Positions 23,164-31,243 of a stretch of DNA of 64,000 nt are shown piece after piece; the first letter of the stretch is position 1, and each line of letters opens with the position of its first letter. A program made the translations under genes and the position numbers. This DNA is from Sorangium sp025924095 (GTDB lineage: Bacteria; Myxococcota_A; Polyangia; Polyangiales; Polyangiaceae), in the NCBI RefSeq assembly GCF_051521505.1, contig NZ_CP150356.1, positions 2,976,001-3,040,000 of the forward strand, in the 5' to 3' direction. The notes under the pieces are model-generated. The model saw nothing but the letters and a program-made list of their open reading frames with translations. It searched no databases and was not told the DNA's origin.

Positions 23164-24438
23164 TCAAAAGTTCCGTGGGATGCCGCCCAGGTGCCCGCGC
23201 ACCCACAGCTCCGAGAGCTTGAGCTTCTGGCCATCCGGCTGCGGCTTGGCCTTGATCCGCTTGGTGAGGGTGTGCCCCTCGTCGTTGCGATAGACCACGA
23301 ACAGGCGCTGCGCGTCGTCGTTGAGGTTGAGGCCGTCGAGGGTGGACGGGTTCTGGGTTGTGATCAGGGCCTGCTTGTCGTGCTTCACCGCGAGCTCGGC
23401 GAGCTGCTTCATGAGGTCGCGGCAGAGCTGGGGGTTGAGGGCGGTGTCGATGTTGTCGATGCCCAGGACTCGCGGCGTGCCCTCGCTTACCAACAGCGTC
23501 AGGTGGAACAGCACGTGGAGAACGCCCTCGTTGACGTTCTCTGCTGAGAAGATGTTGTTCTTCCGGCGCATGTGCTTGTCGTGAAAGTAGAGGATCGACT
23601 GGCTCTTGCCGAGTTTATGGCCTTCGTACTTAAGTTGATCCGTGGGATCCACCACGACGTCTTCCAACCAGGAGACACACTTGGCGCGCTTCAGCAGATC
23701 GGCCCATACGTCGGGCTTCAAGGTGGAGATCGCGTAGTCGAGCGTCTCGCCATAGATCCCGAGCGGGGTCCGACGGCTTACCGTCTGAAGGCCCCTTAAG
23801 GCGAGCGCGCTGGCATTGTAGATGGCAAAGTCCCCCAGGATCTCACCGAGCAGAGCGTGGCGGCCTACCTCATCTACAGCCGAAAATAAGGCTTTGAAAA
23901 AATCCTTTAGGTCAGTCGGCTCAAGCACGGTAGCAAAATCTGCCGCGAGGTTCTTCTTCAGCTCGGCATCTTTGTTCTCGGCGACGAAGCGATCAAAGCG
24001 TTCCATCGCGTCAGCCAGAACTCGCGTCCGCTCCTTTGCATCGGGGCCAGAACCCAGCTTGACCGTTTTCCTTCCGCTACCCCTCTTCTCAGACCATTTG
24101 ACCTCACCAGCAGAGCCCTCCTCAGCTACAATCCGCAGCCTTCGGTATAAGTGCCCGCCAGAGGGATCAGCATCGAACCCGCACTCGATCACGATCTCCT
24201 TCCCTCGATTACCCGGGAACGAGCTCCGCATAATCGACGGCTTGGCGACCCGCATCCCCCGGTTGAACAGCTCCTCGACGCTGAGCTTGTCGGTCAGGGC
24301 CGCCCCTGCCATGGCCACAGCCTCGAGGATGTTCGTCTTGCCGCAGCCGTTCTCCCCGATGAAGACGTTGATCCGCCCGAGCTCGATCGTATGGTCGAGG
24401 ATCGACTTGTAGTTCTTGATCTTCAGCTCGCGGATCAT
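23164..24438 (-). CDS. SMC/RecF-like AAA ATPase (AAA_15/AAA_21 type)
   Basis: 424 residues. It opens with IRELKIKNYKSIL, the N-terminal strand of this family. Walker A is GENGCGKT at 28-35. The middle (about 90-290) is a Lys/Asp-rich helical region, and the second half contains the signature-like ENVNEGVLHVLFHLTLL. The Walker B motif reads VLGIDNID then TALNP, so the usual DE pair is DN; the general-base Glu is not in its normal place. LITTQNPSTL is the D-loop/switch segment. GC content drops sharply between 23700 and 24200. It is translationally coupled to the TOPRIM-like gene, a pairing typical of ATPase/nuclease defence systems. Confidence 0.8.
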   Translation of the reverse strand: MIRELKIKNYKSILDHTIELGRINVFIGENGCGKTNILEAVAMAGAALTDKLSVEELFNRGMRVAKPSIMRSSFPGNRGKEIVIECGFDADPSGGHLYRRLRIVAEEGSAGEVKWSEKRGSGRKTVKLGSGPDAKERTRVLADAMERFDRFVAENKDAELKKNLAADFATVLEPTDLKDFFKALFSAVDEVGRHALLGEILGDFAIYNASALALRGLQTVSRRTPLGIYGETLDYAISTLKPDVWADLLKRAKCVSWLEDVVVDPTDQLKYEGHKLGKSQSILYFHDKHMRRKNNIFSAENVNEGVLHVLFHLTLLVSEGTPRVLGIDNIDTALNPQLCRDLMKQLAELAVKHDKQALITTQNPSTLDGLNLNDDAQRLFVVYRNDEGHTLTKRIKAKPQPDGQKLKLSELWVRGHLGGIPRNF

Positions 24439-24558
24439 CTTCAGCGCTCGGGCTACGCATACCCGTGCCCCCCGCCTTCGGCAACCCCGCGCGTCGTCGG
24501 GCGAGGGCGGCGAGCGGGAGGCCGCGCGCGCCAGCGCCGAAGGCTGGCACGGCGCCTG

Positions 24559-24780
24559 GGCGGAGCAGGGGCGTCCTGCACGATCGGCCGCGGCGGCAAC
24601 GGCGGCGGCGGGATGGGAGGGCCGTCGATCGGCACCGCCTACATGGACGAGGATCGGGTCATCCTTGAGGACGTCACCTTCGCGATCGGCGCTCCGGGCA
24701 CGGGCGGCGCGACCTACACGGGGGACAGCGAGGCGGCCGACGACGGCTTCGCCGCCGAGAAGTACCGCTTCACGCCGTGC
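24559..24780 (+). pseudogene. Remnant of a glycine-rich myxobacterial surface protein
   Basis: One plus-strand frame reads CTIGRGGNGGGGMGGPSIG, then TAYMDEDRVILEDVTFAIG and GAPGTGGATYTGD, ending in FAAEKYRFTPC. The GGPSxGxAY and GAxGTGG pattern is that of the C-terminal part of large Gly-rich extracellular proteins in Sorangium relatives. No start or upstream repeats remain, so it is a truncated gene end. It immediately follows the AAA ATPase on the opposite strand. Confidence 0.4.
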
Positions 24781-24864
24781 GCGCGGCCGGCGCCGTCCCC
24801 GTCGGGCGCGTTCGCGACGCGGCAGCTGACCGGGGGGAGCGGTAGCCGCGCCTATTCCGGCGAG

Positions 24865-25186
24865 CGGATGCCGACGGGTCTCCGCCGGATGACGACAGGC
24901 TCCACCTCGGATGACGATGAACCCCCCGTCGGATGACGACGGGTACCCGCCTCGATGACGACGTCTCCGGCGGGATGACGAGGGCTCGCCGCCCGATGCC
25001 GACGGGGGTCGGCCGGATGCCGATGGGTTCCGGCCGCATGCCGGCGGGCCTCAGCTTCGATGCGGATGTCTCCAGCCCCGGTGACGATGGCTCCCAGGCG
25101 GATGACGACGACATCCACCTCAGATGACGACGGCCCCCTCTCGGAATGACGACGCCCTCCGCCGCGATGCCGACGGCCTCGCGCGC
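24865..25186. repeat. Degenerate tandem array of about 15 GGATGACGACGG units
   Basis: Units of 19-24 bp start with CGGATGaCGACGG or CGATGcCGACGG and continue with a variable C-rich tail. Fifteen can be counted between 24865 and about 25186. Unit lengths differ by non-multiples of three, so the array is not maintained as coding sequence. Neither strand has a plausible start or ribosome site. It separates the Gly-rich remnant from the thioredoxin gene. Confidence 0.75.
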
Positions 25187-25312
25187 CGCGTGGTTTACCG
25201 TTGCGCCAGTCGTCCGCCGACGAGATCCGTGACTTGGGCGAGGGCGTGAACACCCGGGTCTGCGGTCCGGAGGTTCGCGCCGCGTTCCTCCCGACCGCCG
25301 GCCGCGCGTCGC
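25187..25312. other. Short intergenic stretch, no recognised element
   Basis: It lies between the tandem array and the end of the thioredoxin gene. Nothing recognisable was seen here apart from generic GC-rich sequence. Confidence 0.4.
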
Positions 25313-25714
25313 TCAGGGCCCCTCGGCCGCCTGGCCTCCCTCGGCCGCGCTCTTCGCCTCTTCCTCGGCGATCTTCGCGCGCACCTCGTTCATGTCGAGC
25401 GAGCGCACCTTCTCGATCACCTGATCGAGCGCCGACGCGGGCAAGGAGCCCGCCTCCGCGAACAGGAGGACCTTCTCGCGGAAGATGAACAGCGTCGGGA
25501 TCGACCGGATGTTGAAGGCCTGGGCCAGGTCCTTCTGGTCGTCGGTGTTGATCTTCCCGAACACGATGTCTGCGTGCTTCTCGGAGGCCTTCTCGAAGAC
25601 GGGCCCGAAGACCCGGCAGGGGCCGCACCAGGGCGCCCACCAGTCGACGAGGACGATATCGTTCGACTCGACCGTCTGCTCGAAATTCTCCGCGCTGAGC
25701 TCTCGGGTACTCAT
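25313..25714 (-). CDS. Thioredoxin-like protein with acidic C-terminal tail
   Basis: 133 residues. The thioredoxin fold is complete: VLVDWWAPWCGPCRVFGPVF with the active site WCGPC at 29-33, IVFGKINTDDQ, FNIRSIPTLFIFREKV with the cis-Pro, and a final helix. The last 30 residues (EVRAKIAEEEAKSAAEGG) are an acidic helical extension not found in E. coli thioredoxin. It could interact with a partner. No signal peptide, so a cytosolic disulphide reductase. It lies 163 bp past the type VI cargo operon on the same strand and may or may not be co-transcribed. Confidence 0.9.
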   Translation of the reverse strand: MSTRELSAENFEQTVESNDIVLVDWWAPWCGPCRVFGPVFEKASEKHADIVFGKINTDDQKDLAQAFNIRSIPTLFIFREKVLLFAEAGSLPASALDQVIEKVRSLDMNEVRAKIAEEEAKSAAEGGQAAEGP

Positions 25715-25877
25715 CCGCGGAGCATAGCCCCGAAACCCACCCATGTCGCCGAGCGAGCGGCCGATCGCGCCGCGCCCGCGCCTCCGCCGCCGCGCGCAGG
25801 CCGGAGCGCGAGCGCACCGACTCTGCCGGATGTCGTCTCCCGCTGACTTCCCGCTGACTCCGCTGCTCCCGCCGCGC

Positions 25878-26324
25878 TCAGGGCGCGTTGCAGACCATGA
25901 TCTGCTCGATCGCCTCGACGAGGAGGTGCTCGACGCGGTCGGGCCCGACGTCCGCGGCGCGGGCGAACCGCTCCAGATCGAACGGCGTGGGGTTGACCTC
26001 GAGGTAGGCGAGGATCTGGAGCGGGTAGCCGGTCCAGCGGATGACGCAGAAGCCGACAACGTTGCGGCTCGCCTTGGCGTCGCGCAGACCGAGGGCGAGC
26101 TCGATGCTCGGCGTGTCGTGCCCCTCGTCGATCACGATGCGCGGCGCGTGGCCCGCCTTCCGGAGCTCGGCGGCGAGCTCCTCCATCGGAGGGCGCAGCA
26201 CGCGCTCGCGTAAATCATCGAATTCGCTCAGAAAATCGACCTCCGCCGGGGCGCGCGCCGCCTCGATGCGCCGCGCGTAGCGGGCCGTGAGGCGCTCGAT
26301 GCGGAGCCGGTTGTGCTCTTTCAT
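25878..26324 (-). CDS. Hypothetical protein, last gene of the type VI cargo operon
   Basis: 148 residues, six bases after the PAAR-like gene's stop, so coupled to it. The N terminus is strongly basic and helical (MKEHNRLRIERLTARYARR), the middle is mixed alpha/beta (APRIVIDEGHDTPSIELALG), and the end is acidic (DRVEHLLVEAIEQIM). No signal peptide, membrane helix or recognised motif. In such clusters, genes next to the PAAR-like subunit are often the effector, its chaperone or immunity protein. The size and basic N-terminal helix are compatible with any of these; none can be chosen from the sequence alone. Confidence 0.65.
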   Translation of the reverse strand: MKEHNRLRIERLTARYARRIEAARAPAEVDFLSEFDDLRERVLRPPMEELAAELRKAGHAPRIVIDEGHDTPSIELALGLRDAKASRNVVGFCVIRWTGYPLQILAYLEVNPTPFDLERFARAADVGPDRVEHLLVEAIEQIMVCNAP

Positions 26325-26330
26325 GGGCGG

Positions 26331-26720
26331 CTACGGGGCGAGGAGCAGCACCTTGACCTGGCTCGGGACGAGGCTGACGCCGGGCGCGTTGACGGAGTTC
26401 TGCATCGTGATGCTCGTCATCCGAGTGGCGGGCGCGCCGCCCACGAGCACCGTGAACGCCGCCGTGACGTGCCGCGAGGGGCCCATCACCGTGTGCGAGA
26501 CGACGCCCGTCTCCAGGCCGGCGTTGTCGCCGTTCGTCAGCGGCACCTGCGTCATCATGTTGTGCGCCGGCGTGCACATGAAAAGCACGTTGTAGACCGC
26601 CGGCACCCCCATCGGCTGCGCCGCCAGGTTGGGGTAGGGCACCGGCAGGTGCGCCGGCGGCGTCAGGCACACGTCCGGCCCGCCCAGGGCCATGCCTCCC
26701 ATCTGCGTGTTCGCGAACAT
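26331..26720 (-). CDS. PAAR-like DUF4150 protein of type VI secretion
   Basis: 129 residues. It has the DUF4150 pattern: MFANTQMGGMALGGPDVCLTPP at the start (key residues GG, PDVCxTP), GVPAVYNVLFMCTPAHNM, SHTVMGPSRH, then LVGGAPATRMTS. This family substitutes for the PAAR spike tip on some VgrG trimers and often carries effector domains; this one has none. It probably caps the VgrG spike encoded at 31244-33667. Ribosome site GGAGG precedes. The downstream hypothetical gene is 6 bp away. Confidence 0.85.
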   Translation of the reverse strand: MFANTQMGGMALGGPDVCLTPPAHLPVPYPNLAAQPMGVPAVYNVLFMCTPAHNMMTQVPLTNGDNAGLETGVVSHTVMGPSRHVTAAFTVLVGGAPATRMTSITMQNSVNAPGVSLVPSQVKVLLLAP

Positions 26721-26732
26721 CGGTGCCTCCTG

Positions 26733-27383
26733 TCAGCCGAGGTGGATCTGCCCACCGTCGATCTTTGTCAGCTCGCCGCTCGAGATGAGCGTCGCCTGCG
26801 CCTTGATGTTGACCGCGGCCTTCGCGGTGACCTCGTAGTACTGCGTCCGCACCTGCTCCGACTCGGCGATGAACCGGTAGGCCCGGTCGAGCCGCTGCAC
26901 CCAGCGGTCCGCGATCGACTCGACCGACCGCGCGACCGTCTTCACGCGGTCCACCTGCGCGACAAGCCGCTCGCCCACATACGTCATCGCCCCGACGGCG
27001 AGCGACGCCTCGCTCGCGGCGACGCGGACCTTGCCCGCGGCCACCGAGGCCTCGGCCGGCGTGACGAGGCGCACGCCCTCGCCCGCGGCGATCGTGACGC
27101 GCCCGCCCGGGGCGCTCACCTCCAGGTCCCCCTCGGCCACGAGGCGCGTCGGCGCGTCGCCCTCGCGGTCGAGCACCGCGAGCACGTGGCACCCCGCGTC
27201 GTGCAGCGCGACGAGCACCCGGTCGCCGAGCGCCGGCTCGACAAGGCAGCTCACCGCGCGCTTCGCCACGTAATCGCCCGACCCGACGCGCACCTGGAAC
27301 GACCGGTCCACCGCCCCGAGGACCGTACCGACCTCCTGGATCGCGAAGGTCTCCACCCGTTGTCTGGCCAGATTGTCTCGCAT
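26733..27383 (-). CDS. DUF3540 protein of the VgrG cargo cluster
   Basis: 216 residues from ATG 27383; CAGGAGA lies about nine bases upstream. The N-terminal half is a beta-rich VgrG-gp5-like module: GTVLGAVDRSFQVRV, YVAKRAVSCLVEPALGDRVLVAL, GCHVLAVLDREG. The second half has a repetitive beta pattern (VSAPGGRVTIAAGEGVRLVTPAEASVAAGKVRVAAS) like the gp5 spike. DUF3540 proteins regularly accompany DUF4150, DUF2169 and pentapeptide genes next to vgrG and are thought to be adaptor or spike-tip parts. 12 bp spacing to the PAAR-like gene. Confidence 0.82.
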   Translation of the reverse strand: MRDNLARQRVETFAIQEVGTVLGAVDRSFQVRVGSGDYVAKRAVSCLVEPALGDRVLVALHDAGCHVLAVLDREGDAPTRLVAEGDLEVSAPGGRVTIAAGEGVRLVTPAEASVAAGKVRVAASEASLAVGAMTYVGERLVAQVDRVKTVARSVESIADRWVQRLDRAYRFIAESEQVRTQYYEVTAKAAVNIKAQATLISSGELTKIDGGQIHLG

Positions 27384-27418
27384 GGTCTCGTTCTCCTGCT
27401 GTCGGGAGGGGGATCCCC

Positions 27419-28462
27419 TCAGGGCGTCCATCGCTCGGCTTCGAGCAGATCCGGGTCGTCGCCGAGCGCGGCGGACCGGCTCGTGAAGGTCGCGCCCGCG
27501 TCGCGCGTCTGGTGGAAGCGGGCGCGGAAGAGCTTTGCATGCGAGAAATCCGCCTTCTCGACGCTCGCGTGCGAGAAGTCGGCGTAGGTCAGGTCCGCGT
27601 CGCGGAAGCTCGCCAGCGGGCAGGCCGCCCGGTGGAAGATGGCCTGGTAGAGGTCGGCGCCGGCGAGGTTCGCCGCCTCGAGGTCGGCCTCCGCGAAGAT
27701 CGCCTGCCGCGCCTTGAGGCCGGCCGCGGAGACGCCCGCGAGCCGCGCGCCGAAGAAGAGGCCGCGCTCGGCGTCCGCGCCGTCGAGCTTCGCCGCGGTG
27801 AGGTCGGCGCCCTTGAAGCTCGCCTGGACGAGCCGGGCGCCTCGCAGGTCGCACCCGGCGAGGTCGGCGTCGGTGAGCTGCGCCAGGGTCAGGTCCATGC
27901 CCGACAGATCCTGTCCGCGGAGGCGGGCGCCGACCAGCACCGTGAGGTGCATCGTCGCGCCGCGCAGGCTCGCGGTCGACAGGTCCGCCTTGATGAAGCA
28001 GGCCTGCTTGAGCTTCGCCCCGTCGAGCGCGAGGCGCGCTGCCTCGGTCTCCACGAGCGAGAACCGGTCCAGGTTGGCCTCGCGGAAGCTCGTCTCGTCG
28101 GCGCGCCCCTTGATCATGCTCCCGATCGTGAGGTTCACGCGGTCGAAGCTGGCCCGCGACACGTCGCACTCGGCGAAGCTCGCGGAGACGAGGTCGCTCT
28201 CGTCGAGGCGCGCGTGGAGGAGCGCGCACCCGCTCCACACGGCGTGGCGGGCCCGCGCGCCGGACAGGTCGGCGCTCGAGAGGTCGCACCCGTTGAACAT
28301 CGACTCGCTGACCTTCGCGTCCTTCAGTTTTGCGCCGCGGAACGTCGTCTTCTCGAACACGACGCCCGACAGGTCGAGCCCCGACAGGTCGAGCCCCGAC
28401 AGGTCCTCCCCGGCGATGACCTCGCCCTCGGCCACCTTCGCGATCAGCTCGTCGCGGGTCAC
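27419..28462 (-). CDS. Pentapeptide-repeat protein of the type VI cargo cluster
   Basis: 347 residues with a GTG start at 28462 that overlaps the TGA of the preceding gene (GTGA), so it is translationally coupled. After a short N terminus the protein is nearly all pentapeptide repeats of the A(D/N)LxX type (DLSGLDLSGLDLSG, ADLTAAKLDGADAE, ADLEAANLAGADLYQ), with some interruptions. Such repeats form a right-handed quadrilateral beta helix. Function in VgrG clusters is unknown; structural or effector-stabilising roles are guessed. It is clearly coding by operon context and repeat frame. Confidence 0.88.
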   Translation of the reverse strand: MTRDELIAKVAEGEVIAGEDLSGLDLSGLDLSGVVFEKTTFRGAKLKDAKVSESMFNGCDLSSADLSGARARHAVWSGCALLHARLDESDLVSASFAECDVSRASFDRVNLTIGSMIKGRADETSFREANLDRFSLVETEAARLALDGAKLKQACFIKADLSTASLRGATMHLTVLVGARLRGQDLSGMDLTLAQLTDADLAGCDLRGARLVQASFKGADLTAAKLDGADAERGLFFGARLAGVSAAGLKARQAIFAEADLEAANLAGADLYQAIFHRAACPLASFRDADLTYADFSHASVEKADFSHAKLFRARFHQTRDAGATFTSRSAALGDDPDLLEAERWTP

Positions 28463-31134
28463 TTGCTCTGCCCCGTGAACACGACGTTCTTGATGTGCGC
28501 GTCGGAGAAGGTGGTCCGCGCGTCGCCCTTCGCGTCGAGCAGGTTGGCGCGGAAGAGGTTCGTGTTCTCGAAGCGGGCGCCGGGCACCTTCGCCTTCTGC
28601 AGCATGGCGTCCATGAGGTTCGCGCCCGTCAGATCCGCGTCGGTCAGGTCCGATCGCATGAACCGCGCGCCCTTGCCCGAGAGCTGCACGAGGCGCGCCT
28701 TCCGGAGGTTCGCCTCGCTGAAATCCGCGTTGTCCGCCGTGGCGCCCTCGAAGATCGCGCCCTCCAGGTCGACCCCGCGGAGGTTCGCCCGCGCGAGCTC
28801 GGCGCCGGTGAAGTCCGCGCCCGGCAGCGCGGAGGCGGAGACCACGCGCAGGGCCGTGGCCCTCGCCTTGCGGAACGAGGCCTCCTCGCCCTTGAACTCG
28901 ACGAAGGCCGCGTCCTCGAGCTCGGCCTCGCTGAAATCCGCGCCCGCCCCCGTGCACTGGAAGAACGTCGCCTTGCGCAGGCTCGCGCCGGCGAAGCGCG
29001 CGCCCGTGAGATCGAGCTGGAAGAAGAGGACGTCGTCCCCCTGCGCGCCGCTGAAATCCGCGCCTCGCACCCGGGCCTCCAGGAAGTCGGCCTCGGCGAG
29101 GTCGGCCCCCGAGAACCGGGCCTCCTCGAGCCACGCCTTGTGGAGGACCGCCTTGCGGAGGTCGACCCCGTCGAAGCTCGCGCGCGAGGCGCGCGCCTCG
29201 CCGAGGTTCGCCCCGCGCAGCGTGGCCTTCCCGAACCGCGCGCCCTCGAGCTTCGCGCGCGTGAGCACCGCGCCCGTCAGATCGGCCCCGCCGAGGTCGC
29301 ACGCCGACAGATCCGCGCCCTCGAGGAGCGCCTCGCGCAGGTCGGCGCCCGCGAGGCTGAGCTCGTGGAGGTCGGCGCCCGTCAGGTCGCGCCGGGCGAG
29401 CGACTCGCCGGCGGCGAGCGCCCGCTCCACCTCGGCGCGCAGGTCGGACCTCTTCCCCTCGGGCGCCGGCTCGGCCGGCGGATAGAAGTGAGCGAAGGCG
29501 CGGTACGCGAGGAGGACGTTCTCCTCGGCGTTCCGGAGGCTCGCCGCGAACGCCGGGTCCGCGAGCTTCGCCTCGATGTCGTCCATCGGGGCGCCCGCCT
29601 TGCGTCCCGCCTCCGCGAGCTCGCGCAGGCGGGCCATTTCCTCGTCGGCGCTGAACTTCGGCGGGCCGCCCCCGTCGCTCTTGCTCTTCGCGATCACCGC
29701 GTCGAAGTCGAGCCCCTGCTCGGCGCACAGCTTCCGCACCTCCTCCTCGGTGGCCCTGCGCTGCTCCTCGGCGTCCTTCTGGAGCTCCGCGGCTTCCAGG
29801 TCCATCCGCTCGGCGTAGTCCGCGAGCTCGTCGGGTTTCGGCTCCTCCGGGCGCTTGATCTCCCGCGGGAGCTTTTCGTCCGGGTTCATCCCGAGCACGA
29901 GCAGGGTGAGCCGCGCCTGATCGAGCTCGCGCTGCGCCCGCGAGATCGACCGCTCCTCCATCGCCCCCTCGCGCCGGATGAGCTCGTCCATGTCGCTGAT
30001 GACCTCGTCCGGGAACGACGGGGCGTCGGGCTCGGGCTCCGGGAGCAGCTCCTTCTCGCGCAGCGCGTGGAGGTGCCCCTTGTCCTTGTCGAGCCGCCTC
30101 TCCAGCGCCGCGCGGTAATGCTCGACGGGCCTCGGCGCGTCGGCCCGCTCGAGGCCGGCGATCAGCACGCGCACGTCCTCGGCGTCGTCCTCGGCCACCG
30201 GCACGACGCCGCGGAAGATCGCGACGCCGCGCTCGAGGTTGGGGAAGAGGAGCACCGTCTCCAGGCGCGTCGCGACCTCCCGGAGGGGCTCCTCGCCGTG
30301 GGCCACCGTCTCGCCCGTCTCGCCCCGCTGCCGCACGAAGCACCGGGCGCGGAGCTTCGGAGCGTGGGTCTCGAGCAGCGGCCGCGCCGGGTGCAGGTTC
30401 TTCAGGCGGATGGCCTCCCCGCCCTCGAAGTAGTCGGGCAGCCGCTGGTCCTCCGGGGCCACCTGGAAGTACTCGGGGTCGAGATCCCGGGCGAACCCGG
30501 GAAAATCGTGCTGGAGCCACTCGCCGCCGTAGGTGCCGAGCTTGGCCGTCCGCGAGGCGAGCGTGGGATCGAGCGCCCCGAAGCCGGCGGGGGGCGGCCT
30601 GTCGCCCGGCGACATGAGGAGGCGTCGCGGGTCCTCGAGGTGGGGCAGGGGATGCACCTGGGTTCCCTCCTCCTCGACCGGGGCGAGCCCCATCCCCTTC
30701 GGGTTCGGCGGGTAATCCGCGCCGCCGAAGGCGTGTTCCCAGGCGAGCGGCATCTCGGTGATCGGCTCGGGCTCGGTCGGCGCGCCGAGGTGCCACCGCC
30801 GCTTGCCGACGACCGCGATGGACTTGTCGACGAGGGGCCTGTCGACCGGGCCGACCTCCAGGCCCGCGGCGAACGCCGGCCGAGGCTCCCCGCCGGGCGA
30901 GAACGCCTTGCCGAAGACGAGGACCTCGCCCCGCGGCTTGGGCATCCCCTCGTCGAGGAGGCCGTCCTTGCCGAGCGCGGGCATCACCCGCTGCCACATC
31001 GACACCTCGGGCAGCGGGACCTCCGGCGCGTCGAGCGGGAAGAACACGAGGAGCCCGATGCTCAGATGATGGTTGCGCCGGACCGTGAGCACGCGCTGAA
31101 GGACGGAGAGGCGGAGGGGCTTGATGACACGCAT
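28459..31134 (-). CDS. DUF2169 protein with pentapeptide repeats
   Basis: 891 residues. Residues 1-300 are a DUF2169 domain: MRVIKPLRLSVLQRVLTV, EVLVFGKAFSPGG, and AFGGADYPPNPKGMGL; this domain is typical of genes next to type VI vgrG and is proposed to act in effector loading. A charged helical middle (about 330-500) has Lys/Glu repeats, followed by about 370 residues of pentapeptide repeats (ANLGEARASRASFDGVDLRK and similar). The final TGA overlaps the GTG start of the next pentapeptide gene. Large, cytosolic. Confidence 0.88.
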   Translation of the reverse strand: MRVIKPLRLSVLQRVLTVRRNHHLSIGLLVFFPLDAPEVPLPEVSMWQRVMPALGKDGLLDEGMPKPRGEVLVFGKAFSPGGEPRPAFAAGLEVGPVDRPLVDKSIAVVGKRRWHLGAPTEPEPITEMPLAWEHAFGGADYPPNPKGMGLAPVEEEGTQVHPLPHLEDPRRLLMSPGDRPPPAGFGALDPTLASRTAKLGTYGGEWLQHDFPGFARDLDPEYFQVAPEDQRLPDYFEGGEAIRLKNLHPARPLLETHAPKLRARCFVRQRGETGETVAHGEEPLREVATRLETVLLFPNLERGVAIFRGVVPVAEDDAEDVRVLIAGLERADAPRPVEHYRAALERRLDKDKGHLHALREKELLPEPEPDAPSFPDEVISDMDELIRREGAMEERSISRAQRELDQARLTLLVLGMNPDEKLPREIKRPEEPKPDELADYAERMDLEAAELQKDAEEQRRATEEEVRKLCAEQGLDFDAVIAKSKSDGGGPPKFSADEEMARLRELAEAGRKAGAPMDDIEAKLADPAFAASLRNAEENVLLAYRAFAHFYPPAEPAPEGKRSDLRAEVERALAAGESLARRDLTGADLHELSLAGADLREALLEGADLSACDLGGADLTGAVLTRAKLEGARFGKATLRGANLGEARASRASFDGVDLRKAVLHKAWLEEARFSGADLAEADFLEARVRGADFSGAQGDDVLFFQLDLTGARFAGASLRKATFFQCTGAGADFSEAELEDAAFVEFKGEEASFRKARATALRVVSASALPGADFTGAELARANLRGVDLEGAIFEGATADNADFSEANLRKARLVQLSGKGARFMRSDLTDADLTGANLMDAMLQKAKVPGARFENTNLFRANLLDAKGDARTTFSDAHIKNVVFTGQSK

Positions 31135-31243
31135 GGGGCTCGGAGGATCGGTGTTCGCGGGTGGGGCCTCGCTTCCGCCCTTTCGCGGTCGAGGTCGATG
31201 TCTCGCTGGCGTGGTGACGGCGCGCGCGCGGCGCGCGTCGTCG

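Noticed and set aside
24770..25114. Minus-strand 114-residue frame across the repeat array
   Set aside because: Composed of the degenerate repeat; unit lengths break the frame and there is no ribosome site.
24865..25186. Possible CRISPR array
   Set aside because: Units are only 19-24 bp in total, the repeat is degenerate, there are no distinct spacers, and no cas genes are near.
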